Assembly (NCBI GenBank): GCA_964625855.1
Contig: CAZVFC010000014.1
Span: forward strand, 62,001-126,000
Length of the DNA stretch: 64,000 bases
Direction: 5' to 3'
Source of the DNA: JAPLUA01 sp964625855
GTDB taxonomy: Bacteria; Verrucomicrobiota; Verrucomicrobiia; Limisphaerales; UBA8199
Of the stretch, positions 26,030-34,661 are shown piece by piece; position 1 is the stretch's first letter, and each line of letters starts with the position of its first letter. The notes beneath the pieces were generated by a model. That model was given only the letters and a program-made list of their open reading frames with translations. It did no database searches and was not told the DNA's origin. The translations under genes and the position numbers were made by a program.

Positions 26030-27111
26030 GTGGTGTTTACGTATGCGGGCTGGGTGCCGTTTCGCCGGCAGGCTGGGGGGTTCCAGCCCTGCGTGAGGCG
26101 TTGAGCAAGGGTGAACCGTTGGCAGCGCAGCCGCTGGAGCGCCCTGGCGGGCAGAAGCCGCTGCGGGCGCGCCTGGTTCCTCCCCCTGCAACGCGTCCCG
26201 ACTTCCTCGTGCACCCGCGCCTGCGGCGCACGAGTCCGATCACCCATTATGCCACCGCCGCCGCACTCGAGGCGCTGGCCAGGGTGCGCGCATGCCGGGA
26301 CGGCGGTCTTCACTTGGGTCTGATCGTTTCGCTGCAAACCGGCTGCGTGCATTACTGCTGCCGGTTTTACGACGAAGCGCTGAGAGACCCCGCGACGGCC
26401 AGCCCACTGCTCTTTCCCGAGACCGTGTTCGCCGCGCCCGCCAGTCACGTCGCGACTTTCCTCGAAAGCGTCTCGCTAGCCTGCACGCTGGTGGGTGATC
26501 CCAGCGCTTTCCTGCAGGCAACGGCCCTGGGCGTTCAGTGGCTCGAAGAGAAACGCGTAGATGCCGCCCTCATCCTCGGCGCGGAGGAAACGCACTGGAT
26601 TCTGGCCGACGCACTTTGGCACCTGGAACGCCCCGCGGTGATTGCCGGCGGTGCGGGTGCCTTGTGTTTGAGCTGCGATCCGGAATTGGCCGCCGGCGTT
26701 CAACTCGCCGCTATCACTGACGCGCACACCTACTCCGCGCGACGGTCCCGAAGGCAGGCGGCCATGGCGATGAGCGAGCAGTTATCCGCAGCGGCACGTG
26801 ACAATGAGTCAGCGCTTTCGGCGAACGCGCCCCACCCAGCCACGGAGCTGCTCTGTGACGGCTTGGGCGGGAGTCCACGCGCGGACGCCCCGGAAGCCGC
26901 CGCGTGGAGCCATTGGACCGGGCCGCGCCTGAGTCTTAAGCGCGTTCTCGGCGACGGGCTGATGGCGACCGCGGCCTGGCAATGCGTCGCCGCGTGTGAT
27001 GCAATCGCGGGCGGGCGATACACCGCTGCCAAAGTCAGTCTCGTCGGCGGCAACCAGCAGGCAATCGGCGCCCGCTTTGTCCAGGTTAAGCCATCTTCCC
27101 CCGCCGGCTGA
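26026..27111 (+). CDS. Degenerate ketosynthase-like protein (chain-length-factor-like)
   Basis: 361 aa from the ATG at 26026, which has GGAGG 5 bases upstream and overlaps the ketosynthase stop (ATGA). The thiolase-fold start VYVCGLGAVSPAGWG and the end SLVGGNQQAIGARF are recognisable. The nucleophile region reads SLACTLVGDPSAF, so the active Cys aligns best with Thr154 and Cys153 is one place off. There is no HGTG motif, and the Lys-His motif reads LKRVLGDGLMA (His to Asp). It probably forms an inactive heterodimer partner, as chain-length factors do. The product is unknown. Confidence 0.75.
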   Translation: MSGVYVCGLGAVSPAGWGVPALREALSKGEPLAAQPLERPGGQKPLRARLVPPPATRPDFLVHPRLRRTSPITHYATAAALEALARVRACRDGGLHLGLIVSLQTGCVHYCCRFYDEALRDPATASPLLFPETVFAAPASHVATFLESVSLACTLVGDPSAFLQATALGVQWLEEKRVDAALILGAEETHWILADALWHLERPAVIAGGAGALCLSCDPELAAGVQLAAITDAHTYSARRSRRQAAMAMSEQLSAAARDNESALSANAPHPATELLCDGLGGSPRADAPEAAAWSHWTGPRLSLKRVLGDGLMATAAWQCVAACDAIAGGRYTAAKVSLVGGNQQAIGARFVQVKPSSPAG

Positions 27112-27113
27112 CC

Positions 27114-28439
27114 ATGGCTGACCGACTGCTGATCATCCAGCCTTCCCACTATCGTTCGAAGGCAGATCGCTCGGTGTTCCGGGTCCGCCGCCGGAACGTG
27201 GTGCCGTTGACCCTCCCCTACCTGGCCTCGCTCACGCCGCCCGACTGGAAAATCAAGGTCATTGACGAGCAACTGCAGGCGCTCGACTTCGACGCGCCTG
27301 CCGACTTGGTGGCCATCACTACCAGCACGCTTACCTCGCTGCGCGCTTACGACATCGCCGACGAATTCCGCCGCCGGGGCGTGCCGGTGATTCTCGGCGG
27401 CCCCCACACCTTCTTTCACGCGGACGAAGCCGGCGCGCACGGTTCTGCCGTCGGCATTGGGGAAGGCGAGATCATCTGGCCCCAGATGCTCGCAGATGCC
27501 CGCCAGGGCCGGCTCAAGGAAGTCTATCAGGCCGACCTGCTGCCCGACCTGGCCGGCTTGCCGATGCCGCGCTACGACTTGTTGGACCTCCGGGTTTATC
27601 GTCCCTTCCGGACCTTCACCGTCGTCTCCTCGCGCGGCTGCCCGTTCCACTGCGAGTTCTGCTCCGAACGTTTGCTCCTGGGCGAGCGTTACCGCTGCCG
27701 GCCGGTGCCGGAGGTGATCGAGGAGGTCAAGCGCTGCGGCTCGCGGAGCATATTCTTCGGCGACAGCAACTTCGGCGGCAAGCGCAGCCACGCGATGGAA
27801 CTGATGGAGGCGCTGATCCCGCTGAAGGTGCGCTGGTCGGCCCTTTGGTCCTCCTACCTTTGCAGTGACAACCCCTTCCTGGACCTGGCCACGCGGAGCG
27901 GGTTGCTGCACGTCAACATCGGCCTCGAGAGCATCAACTCGCAGACGCTGGACAGCATGAACAAGCGCTTCAACAAAGCCTCGAAGTATGAAGAAATGCT
28001 GGCCAACCTTCGCCGCCGCGGCATCAGTTACTCCTTGAACTTCATCTTCGGCTGGGATGGCGAAAGTGAGGGCACTTATGCCGCCACGCTGCACTTCCTC
28101 GAGCGCCACAAAGTCCCCGCCGCCTACTTCAACATCCTTACGCCCGTCAAAGGCACCCCGCTGTACGACCGCATGAAGGCCGAAAACCGGATCACCAACC
28201 TCGACGACATTGATCGCTGGCCCGGCCAGAACTGCTACATCCGGCCGCCGAACGGGACACCCGGATCGCTGGAGCGCAACATCCAGGATATGTACCGCCA
28301 GTTCTACAGCCTGCGTTCCATGTTCTCACGGCTGCCGATGCCCGTAACTCAATCCAACATTGCCTCCTGGGTGATCAACTTCTCCCAGCGCCGCCTGGCC
28401 CGCGTCGAGGAGGCGCATAACGACTTCGACGGTTACTGA
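27114..28439 (+). CDS. B12-binding-domain radical SAM protein
   Basis: 441 aa. The N-terminal half is a Rossmann-like cobalamin-binding domain (LLIIQPSHY, VPVILGGPHTFFHADEAGAHG, AVGIGEGE). The 4Fe-4S cluster motif CxxxCxxC is at Cys176, Cys180 and Cys183 (SRGCPFHCEFCSE). Further on are FGDSNFGG, GLESINSQTLDSMNK and FIFGWDGES, typical of class B-type enzymes. Such proteins methylate or rearrange unactivated carbons. Only 2 bp separate it from the degenerate ketosynthase, so it is in the same operon. It may modify the ACP-bound chain. Confidence 0.88.
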   Translation: MADRLLIIQPSHYRSKADRSVFRVRRRNVVPLTLPYLASLTPPDWKIKVIDEQLQALDFDAPADLVAITTSTLTSLRAYDIADEFRRRGVPVILGGPHTFFHADEAGAHGSAVGIGEGEIIWPQMLADARQGRLKEVYQADLLPDLAGLPMPRYDLLDLRVYRPFRTFTVVSSRGCPFHCEFCSERLLLGERYRCRPVPEVIEEVKRCGSRSIFFGDSNFGGKRSHAMELMEALIPLKVRWSALWSSYLCSDNPFLDLATRSGLLHVNIGLESINSQTLDSMNKRFNKASKYEEMLANLRRRGISYSLNFIFGWDGESEGTYAATLHFLERHKVPAAYFNILTPVKGTPLYDRMKAENRITNLDDIDRWPGQNCYIRPPNGTPGSLERNIQDMYRQFYSLRSMFSRLPMPVTQSNIASWVINFSQRRLARVEEAHNDFDGY

Positions 28440-28454
28440 GCGCCGGACGAGGCA

Positions 28455-28522
28455 GGTAGGGACGCCTCGCCGAGGCGTCCGTGTTGGGATGGGAGAGGAC
28501 GCCTCGGCGAGGCGTCCCTACC
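28455..28522. repeat. Cruciform-type palindrome (REP-like)
   Basis: Two perfect 26-base inverted arms (28455-28480 and 28497-28522) separated by 16 bases. Each arm contains its own palindrome (GGACGCCTCG/CGAGGCGTCC), so it can form either one long stem or two short hairpins. It lies between the radical SAM and ACP genes. It could stabilise or attenuate the transcript, or be a dispersed repeat. Confidence 0.9.
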
Positions 28523-28621
28523 AACGACTCGCGAATGCGCCCTGACGCACATCCTTTTCGGCTTGCCCGGCGGCCATCCGTATAGGAGGCTTAGAACAGA
28601 TAGCCGATAGCTGCACACCGA

Positions 28622-28924
28622 ATGGAAAACACCGCGACGCTCAGACAGGACATCAAGCAGTTGATGGTTGAGAACCTCATGCTGCAAATCACCACCGGCG
28701 AAATCGGCGACGCCCAACCCCTCTTCGGCCCGGGCAGCCTCGGTCTGGACTCCGTGGACGCGCTCCAACTGGTTGTAGCCCTGGACAAGAAATACGGCCT
28801 TAAGATCTCCGATCCCGAAGCCGCGCGCCAGATCCTCAAGAGCGTGGACACCATGGCCCAGGCCGTCGCGGCACACACCCAGTCACCTTCCGCGCAGCCT
28901 CAGACCTCGGTCCGCGCGCTTTAG
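28622..28924 (+). CDS. Acyl carrier protein
   Basis: 100 aa. The phosphopantetheine site is Ser44 in GLDSVDALQLVVAL, the standard DS(V/L)(D/E) pattern. The helical ACP core covers residues about 5-82 and a short Thr/Ser-rich tail follows. AGGAGG lies about 35 bases before the ATG, too far to be a clear ribosome site. It is the fourth gene of the ketosynthase cluster and probably carries the growing chain. A cytosolic protein. Confidence 0.9.
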   Translation: MENTATLRQDIKQLMVENLMLQITTGEIGDAQPLFGPGSLGLDSVDALQLVVALDKKYGLKISDPEAARQILKSVDTMAQAVAAHTQSPSAQPQTSVRAL

Positions 28925-29163
28925 CACCGCCGCACCCAAGCCCGGGTTCGCAGGTAATTGCACCCAAGCCACTTACGAGCCTCGGCCAGCCGCCAAGCTT
29001 GCCGTGCAAGTCGGCCCCGGCCGAGGTCCGCGACGTTCCGAGGCTTCCTCCGGCCCGCGTTGCCCCACGCCCCCTCCAGGACCCGGCCCCGTTCCCCGAG
29101 TCGGGCCAGCGGCCTTGGTTCTGACAGGCCCTGCGGTAGCCAGCGCCTAGCCACCCCCAAGCG

Positions 29164-29202
29164 AGTACCTGGCTTAATAGAAATTCTATTAAGCCAGGTA
29201 CT
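29164..29202. repeat. Perfect 39-bp palindrome
   Basis: Two exact 19-base arms (AGTACCTGGCTTAATAGAA and its complement) around a single central A. The centre is AT-rich, unlike the surrounding GC-rich DNA. As a hairpin it could end transcription from the ACP operon. As duplex DNA it could be a protein-binding or recombination site. Confidence 0.9.
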
Positions 29203-29676
29203 GGCTTGGCACTCCGGGACCCCTCCGGTGCGCAGACCAACCGAGGTGGGGTGGGCGAGCCCGACGCGAGGCTTCCTTGCCAGGGGATTGCGTGCTCATC
29301 TGGAAGTGCCTAAGCTCTAGTGATTTACGCGTTAACCAAGCGCCATTCTCGTCAGACTCCTGCTTTCACCCCCAGTCAGCCGAAACCTGCCCAACTCAAT
29401 TCCTCGCAGCCCCCGGAACGATGCTCACGGATCAGGAGGTGAGCACGGTGAGCATCACTTTCGCCAGGGCTTTATCGTGCCCAATGCGAGCCGCGTTGGG
29501 GGTGTTCTTCTGCGCGTTCTGACAGGCCGGGTCGGCGGCGAAGGCGTCGTGCGAGAGAGTGGACCATTCGGCGCCGATCACGATGTGGTCTTTGCCATGT
29601 CCTGAGTCATCTGGCCTTGCGGAGGATACTATTCCGAAGCGATTGGCCCGCAAACAAAAGGGAATAGTCTCATAAG

Positions 29677-29805
29677 GACGATACGCAGGTCTATAAGCAG
29701 TTCGTCGAGAATGAATCGTTCGGGCGCTTCGTGACGGACATGGTGTATAGCCTGACGCAGGGCCACGAAGAATTCCGACCGGTCAAGCCGCCCCCGTTGG
29801 CGTAA
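29677..29805 (+). pseudogene. C-terminal remnant, possibly type I restriction subunit R
   Basis: An open 42-codon stretch ending in TAA reads DTQVYKQFVENESFGRF and then TDMVYSLT. It resembles the last residues of HsdR-type subunits (YKQF.DNP.F..W..D.VF.LT). There is no start and no upstream homologous sequence. The match is short, so the family call is tentative. Confidence 0.4.
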
Positions 29806-29849
29806 GCGGGGTGCATTCCAAGCCAGGACACCTGGAGGAAGCCAGGCGC

Positions 29850-30494
29850 CTACTTGCGGGCGGGCTTGGATTTGCGGCGCACAGCCGGGGCTTTTGAGGC
29901 CTTGCTGCGGGCCAATTCACGACGGGTCTTGGCCAATTCAGCGCGCAGCTTTTCCAACTCCGTCTTATGCGCTACAGTTTCCTGGCGAGCAGCGCCCAGT
30001 TCCCGGGAGCGCCGGCGGAGTTCGAGCTGGGAAACCACGTGGCGGGCGAGGATGCGGAGGGCTTGTTTCTGTTCCAGGCGCAACTCGCGCGGGACTTTGT
30101 CAATCACGCACAGGGCGCCCAGCGCGTGACCGTCAGGGGTAATCAAAGGGGCGCCCGCATAGAAGCGGATCCTGGGATCAGACGTCACCATGGGGTTCCT
30201 GGCAAATCGCGGGTCGCGGAGCGCGTCCGGGACGATAAACAGGTCGTTCTGAGAGATGGCATGGGCACAGAACGAGACATCGCGAGAGGTCTCGTTCAAG
30301 GTGGTGCCGACCCGGGACTTGAACCACTGCCGCTCCTCGTCCACCAGGCTGATCAGGGCAATCGGCGCCTCGCATATCTGCGCGGCCAGCTCGGTGAGGT
30401 CGTCGAAGACCTCCTCGGGCACCGTATCGAGCACCTCGTACTGCCACAGCACTTTGAGCCGTTTAGCCTCGTTTTGCGGGATTGGAGCGCGCAT
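29850..30494 (-). CDS. GAF-domain protein with basic coiled-coil tail
   Basis: 214 aa from the ATG at 30494. Residues about 4-160 are a GAF domain of the type with NEAKRLKVLWQYEVLDTVPEEVFDDLTELA, PIALISLVDEERQWFKS, FCAHAI, and IRFYAGAPLITPDGHALGALCVID. The C-terminal 55 residues are a coiled coil that turns into a Lys/Arg/Ala-rich tail. No output domain (kinase, GGDEF) is attached, so it may sense a ligand and signal by interaction. A longer start at 30551 would add 19 unmatched residues. Confidence 0.85.
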   Translation of the reverse strand: MRAPIPQNEAKRLKVLWQYEVLDTVPEEVFDDLTELAAQICEAPIALISLVDEERQWFKSRVGTTLNETSRDVSFCAHAISQNDLFIVPDALRDPRFARNPMVTSDPRIRFYAGAPLITPDGHALGALCVIDKVPRELRLEQKQALRILARHVVSQLELRRRSRELGAARQETVAHKTELEKLRAELAKTRRELARSKASKAPAVRRKSKPARK

Positions 30495-30570
30495 GGGTTC
30501 AGTTCGTCGTTGATGGACGCATGGTATCGTTTCAGGTGCCGGAGGCAACACCTGTTTTCCGGCGGGCGGT

Positions 30571-31320
30571 TTACATCGGGTCGCGATTCACATCCGCTTG
30601 GCAGATATAGCTGGCGGGGATCTTGCCCATCGCCACGAACCATTGGGGGCAATAGGGCGCCGTCCAGATCACGTCACCGGCTTGCACCGGATGCCAATCC
30701 TCGTTGAGGCGGCAGATGCCCTGGCCGCGCAGCAGGAGCAGGCCGTGTTCCATGACGGGGGTTTCCACAAACGGCAAAGCCGCGCCCGGCGGGTGAGTGA
30801 GGATGTTGACGGCCATGTCAAAGGCAGGCTCGTCGGGCAGGAGGGTCTGCAGCCGGACGTCCTCGTTCCCGCGAAACGGCTGGCCCTTGATTTCGCGCTC
30901 GTGGCCAATCTGGGCCGGCGGACGTTTGGTTCCCGCGAGGGGGACGTACTTTTTCTGGAAGATGAGCAGGCGTGTGGCAGCGGCGCCGCTCTTGAGCTGA
31001 ACATCTTTGCCGGCCGGCAGGTAAACATAGCTGCCAGGCTCGAGCCGATGCCGCCGATCGTCCAGCAGGATGCTCGCGCTGCCTTCAAGCAGGTAGATGA
31101 AATACTGGTTGGCTCCGGTATTGCCCAGGCATTGTCCGTCATGCTCGAGCGTGACGAGCAACTGGGAGAATTGGGCGCCCAGGGTGGGCGAAATCGTGAT
31201 GTGGCAGACGGCTTTCTCCCAGCCGGGCAGGTAGCTGGGCGCAAAGCCGCCGGCCGTAAGCAGCGCGTAGCGTGCCTTCAGAACGTTGCGCGAATGGCCA
31301 AGCAATTGGATCGAGCTCAT
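30571..31320 (-). CDS. allE: (S)-ureidoglycine aminohydrolase-like bicupin
   Basis: 249 aa from the ATG at 31320. Two cupin barrels are visible. The second carries the family-typical PVMEHGLLLLRGQGICRLN, then QAGDVIWTAPYCPQWFVAMG and an end of DVNRDP, all as in AllE/YlbA. The enzyme releases ammonia from (S)-ureidoglycine in allantoin use and binds Mn through His/Glu of the second cupin. No other purine-degradation gene is near, so the pathway is not shown by context. Confidence 0.85.
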   Translation of the reverse strand: MSSIQLLGHSRNVLKARYALLTAGGFAPSYLPGWEKAVCHITISPTLGAQFSQLLVTLEHDGQCLGNTGANQYFIYLLEGSASILLDDRRHRLEPGSYVYLPAGKDVQLKSGAAATRLLIFQKKYVPLAGTKRPPAQIGHEREIKGQPFRGNEDVRLQTLLPDEPAFDMAVNILTHPPGAALPFVETPVMEHGLLLLRGQGICRLNEDWHPVQAGDVIWTAPYCPQWFVAMGKIPASYICQADVNRDPM

Positions 31321-31401
31321 GGTTCCGGTTTCCATGCTTAAGCGCCCATCTTAGGACGCTCGCTCTCGATCCACAACTGCTAACGGCGAGGGCGGACCAC
31401 G

Positions 31402-31580
31402 GAGCGCATCTCGACACCGCCACCGGAGCGCGGCGGTCCTCAGCCGCAGCAGCCCCGACAATGCGGGCCTGCCCCGTTGTCCCGAGAGCCGCTCCCTTAC
31501 GCACGTGCTGCGGCTGAGAACAGCCGCGCTCCGCGCATGTCCCGATTGCCGAGAGCGGTGGTGGTATCAAGATACGCCCG
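31402..31580. mobile_element. MITE-like inverted-repeat element, copy 2
   Basis: 179 bp, same orientation as copy 1. Ends start GAGCGCATCTCGACACC and CGGGCGTATCTTGATACC. It is flanked by the 8-bp direct repeat GGACCACG (31394-31401 and 31581-31588), different from that of the other copies. It is non-coding, between the bicupin gene and the prepilin-type gene. Confidence 0.85.
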
Positions 31581-31631
31581 GGACCACGCTTTGGTGAGGC
31601 CCCGTCCTGCGCCCCACCCAGCGGCGGAGTG

Positions 31632-32435
31632 CTACCAGGGACCCGGGTTCAAGTCGGCAGGACGGAAGAATACGACCCAGCCACTGGACGCAGACCCCAC
31701 ATCAATAGTGGTTCGGTATCGAGGCAGGTCGAATTTGCGCCAGGACACGCTGCCATCTTCGTAGAGGAAGTTCCCCCCGATGGAGATGCCGCCCTTGCTC
31801 CGGTGGTTGGCGAAGGGAAAGGTCTCGGTCGAGCCGCTGATGGTGCCGAACCAGGCCAGACTGCCAATTGCACCCGTGGCCTGAATCTTGTCAATCATGA
31901 CCGGAGCCTTGCGATAGGAACCGCCAAGCTTCTTCCGGTAAAGCCACTCGGCCAGTCCGTGGGAATTATAGTCCGGCCAAGCGGCCGGATCCGAGTCCCG
32001 CCCGGGCAGGAATTGGTAGCCGATCAGGTTCACGCGGTCCAAGTCGGACTCGACGCCGCGATGCCACTGATCCGTCGGACAATACAGCACGTCACGCTGG
32101 TCGCGCCGCGCCGTTTTCTTGCCCGGACGGTTCGGGTATAGGTAATGGGGATAGAAGTTCGTGTTCAGGCCGACTGCCATCCAGGCAAAACCCGTGGCTC
32201 CGTCGGATGTAGGGTTTGCCGGGAAGCATTCCCGGTTATCACCGGCGTACATGGTAACGGCGACACCCCACTGCTTCAGATTACTGGCACACAGAATCCT
32301 GACGGCCTTCTCCTTGGCCCGGCTTAAGGCAGGCAACAGCAACGCGGCCAGTATGGCGATGATGGCGATGACAACCAGAAGCTCGATCAGTGTGAATCCG
32401 CCACCCTCGTCGCCGTGAATGCGCGTCTTATTCAT
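31632..32435 (-). CDS. Prepilin-type N-terminal cleavage protein (pseudopilin-like, DUF1559 type)
   Basis: 267 aa from the ATG at 32435. The start carries the class III signal: Gly before FTLIELLVVIAIIAILAALL, Glu at +5, and a hydrophobic helix leading to PALSRAKEKA. The rest is a globular beta-rich domain with many aromatic residues, as in the large H-X9-DG/DUF1559-like families of PVC bacteria. It would be cleaved by a prepilin peptidase and exported by a type II or type IV-like system. The specific role is unknown. Confidence 0.88.
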   Translation of the reverse strand: MNKTRIHGDEGGGFTLIELLVVIAIIAILAALLLPALSRAKEKAVRILCASNLKQWGVAVTMYAGDNRECFPANPTSDGATGFAWMAVGLNTNFYPHYLYPNRPGKKTARRDQRDVLYCPTDQWHRGVESDLDRVNLIGYQFLPGRDSDPAAWPDYNSHGLAEWLYRKKLGGSYRKAPVMIDKIQATGAIGSLAWFGTISGSTETFPFANHRSKGGISIGGNFLYEDGSVSWRKFDLPRYRTTIDVGSASSGWVVFFRPADLNPGPW

Positions 32436-32592
32436 ACTCCGCAAATCTTCCGATTTCCGGCGGGCAGCTTAGCGGAACGACTGCGTGAGAGCAAGCATTA
32501 CCTGATCGCGAAAAGGGGCGCCAATTCAAGCCACGGGAGCCTGTAAGTTAAGCTCCGCAAGGCTGGCTTGAACTCCGCGCGCGTTGCGCCCC

Positions 32593-33705
32593 TCAGCGTG
32601 CCGGGGTGCGCTTGCGGCTGCTGCTCTTGTAGATCGCGCCCGGACTCACGCGTTCCGCGTAGGACATCATCATGAACACCGGGAGTTGGGTGAGCGTGAC
32701 CTTGTTGGTAAATACCAGGGAGGCAAGCGCCGCCATCTCGCGGTCGCCGGCCGCGATGAGGTTCATCCCGTCCGGCAGAGCAGGCGAATGGACGTACTGA
32801 TGAAACGGCAGGCCGCCAAATTTCATGCCCCACTTAACGTCGGCGGGCCACTGCCGTTCACGCGGTGGCTTGTGCTGCTGCTCGGCGACCCAATCGAGGG
32901 TCGAAGCGATCCGACCCAACCCCGCTTTGCGCGCGTCGCTGCCCGGCGGCAGATGCGGCAGTCCGGCGGAGTAGGTCTCGAGCACATACATGGGCATGGT
33001 TGGCCCCATCTCGGAAAGCGGGTAGGGCTCGGCCGTTGATAGTTCCAGGCGGTTCAACCAGTCCACCGTGCCCAGCGCAACCTTAAGGTAACGAGCCTCC
33101 CCAGTCTCGTCGTAAAGGAGAAATGCCAGCGAGCCGAAGATGCCCGAACTGCACCACCACTCACCGTCAAATTTCGGCCACAGCCCGTTGCGAACGCCGC
33201 CGGCAGGACCGATGTAATTGTCCATCACCAGGGCGGCGAACTGCGCAGTTGAACTCAAGAAACGCTGCTTGTCGGCAGCGCGGCAGCGCACTGCGGTAGA
33301 AAGGACGCCCATGGCGATGCTGGAACAATCGGCCACATACCACGCACCTTTGTCTTCCCCAGGCTTCCGACCATAATTCATGTAATAGGCGCCGCGCGGA
33401 CGCATGTTGGTTTGGCACGCCAACATCCGGTCGGACCACGCGCGGCACGCCTCCAGATAATCCTCCCTGCCAGTCATGTCATGGGCAACACATAGCGCGC
33501 GGACGGCGTAGGAATCAATGAAGTGCGGGTGCTTGCGCGCCCCCGCTTGAATCTCAGCGCTTGCCAGATCGCAGAGCTGGAAGAAGCGGGAACGAAAATC
33601 AGGGCTGACACCTTGCGCGCCGCAGAGCGGGGAGGCGAGGAACAGGCCCAGCACGAAGGCGGCTGTGCCGCAAGCAGACACATGGCACCGCGTTTTGATT
33701 TGCAT
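32593..33705 (-). CDS. Secreted (alpha/alpha)6-toroid protein, glycosidase-like
   Basis: 370 aa with a signal peptide (about 1-30). It has repeated helical hairpins with aromatic-rich loops (YAVRALCVAHDMTGREDYLEA, GEWWCSSGIFGSLAFLLYDETGEARYLKVA), the pattern of six-hairpin glycosidases and uronate hydrolases or lyases. I could not fix a family or catalytic residues. It probably acts on polysaccharide in the periplasm or outside. The C-terminal 20 residues are basic. Confidence 0.6.
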   Translation of the reverse strand: MQIKTRCHVSACGTAAFVLGLFLASPLCGAQGVSPDFRSRFFQLCDLASAEIQAGARKHPHFIDSYAVRALCVAHDMTGREDYLEACRAWSDRMLACQTNMRPRGAYYMNYGRKPGEDKGAWYVADCSSIAMGVLSTAVRCRAADKQRFLSSTAQFAALVMDNYIGPAGGVRNGLWPKFDGEWWCSSGIFGSLAFLLYDETGEARYLKVALGTVDWLNRLELSTAEPYPLSEMGPTMPMYVLETYSAGLPHLPPGSDARKAGLGRIASTLDWVAEQQHKPPRERQWPADVKWGMKFGGLPFHQYVHSPALPDGMNLIAAGDREMAALASLVFTNKVTLTQLPVFMMMSYAERVSPGAIYKSSSRKRTPAR

Positions 33706-33943
33706 GGCGCGATTCTAGGGCAAGACACTCCTCAGGCCAAGCACCGCGTGCCGGGAGGCCCACTGAGAAGCAAGGTGCCACCACGTCCGAACGCCGGCCT
33801 GAGTCCGCTCGCGCCAGGTGGTGGCCAGCGAAAGCGGCGCCTCTGGGGATGGGATGTTTGGCGAGCGACGCGCCCCTGCCCGAAAGGCTTGATTTATGCG
33901 GGGCTTCTGCGGCCTAATAGGCGCGATGCAGAGACAAGCATCC

Positions 33944-34549
33944 ATGAACACACCAAAGATCGAGATCGCGCAACCCAGGCTGTTCACCCTGGGCGCGATC
34001 CTCATTGTGAGTGCCTACGGTCTGCTGCTGGCGGTGCCGATATTCGCTTCGATGCTGGCAGTGAGTCTGTTGAGAATCGGTATCATGACCGTGCTGGTTC
34101 CCTGCGCGGCAATTGCGGCGACGGCTTTCTTTTTGCCAGTTGGTCTAGGTAATCCGTATGTGGGGCGGCGGCTGCGCTCGCTGCCCCCCGCCGCGGACGG
34201 CCGCGGGGCGGTCGTTGTGGTCCAATTGACGCTATGGCCGAGAATTCGCTCCGGCTTGCGCGCGATGCTTGAGGATGCAGATGACTTCGGGCACCTGAGT
34301 TTCGACGACTCCGGCCTGCGGTTCCGAGGAGACTCGGTCAAGTTGTGCATCCCCTTCGAATGCGTTCAGGAAGTGAGAGCTCAGAACGTCGGCCTGCGCG
34401 GGAGGTTTCTGTATGGCCGACGGATCAGGGTCGTGGTGTCGGGTCTCCCGGGAATAACCTTGGTGGAGTTCGCGGAGCGCTCCTCCTGGCTGCTGCCTGC
34501 TTCCAAGCGAATCACCCGAGAATTGTGCGAACGTTTCTCGAGAACGTGA
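33944..34549 (+). CDS. Hypothetical two-TM membrane protein
   Basis: 201 aa from the ATG at 33944; in-frame ATGs at 33896 and 33926 are alternatives. Two hydrophobic helices lie at about 15-40 and 44-68. The rest is a soluble beta-rich domain (FDDSGLRFRGDSVKLCIPFECVQEVRAQNVGLRGRFLYGRRIRVVVSGLPGI region) that looks like a bacterial PH-type domain. No family is recognised. It stands between divergent or convergent neighbours without an operon. Confidence 0.65.
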   Translation: MNTPKIEIAQPRLFTLGAILIVSAYGLLLAVPIFASMLAVSLLRIGIMTVLVPCAAIAATAFFLPVGLGNPYVGRRLRSLPPAADGRGAVVVVQLTLWPRIRSGLRAMLEDADDFGHLSFDDSGLRFRGDSVKLCIPFECVQEVRAQNVGLRGRFLYGRRIRVVVSGLPGITLVEFAERSSWLLPASKRITRELCERFSRT

Positions 34550-34661
34550 AAGCGGCTGATCGGTTCCTGTCCAAAGGCGGGCGCTAGCCTCTCGCCTGCA
34601 TGCCGAGGGCGCGAGCGGCGTTGCGGATTCTCCTTCCGGCAGATTCTCCTGCGACTGGGAG

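Larger units (their letters stand above)
28925..29849. other. 925-bp intergenic region with palindrome and gene remnant
   Basis: No intact gene is recognised here. It holds the 39-bp palindrome at 29164-29202 and, near its right end, a short coding remnant at 29677-29805. A 73-codon minus frame at 29432-29653 is open but matches nothing I know. The stretch looks like a decay zone. Confidence 0.6.

Noticed and set aside
24542..26191. 549-codon minus-strand open frame
   Set aside because: It is antisense to the ketosynthase with Arg/Gly/Ala-rich noise and no motif.
28836..29240. 134-codon minus-strand open frame
   Set aside because: It runs through the palindrome and is antisense to the ACP end, with Gly/Arg-rich low complexity.
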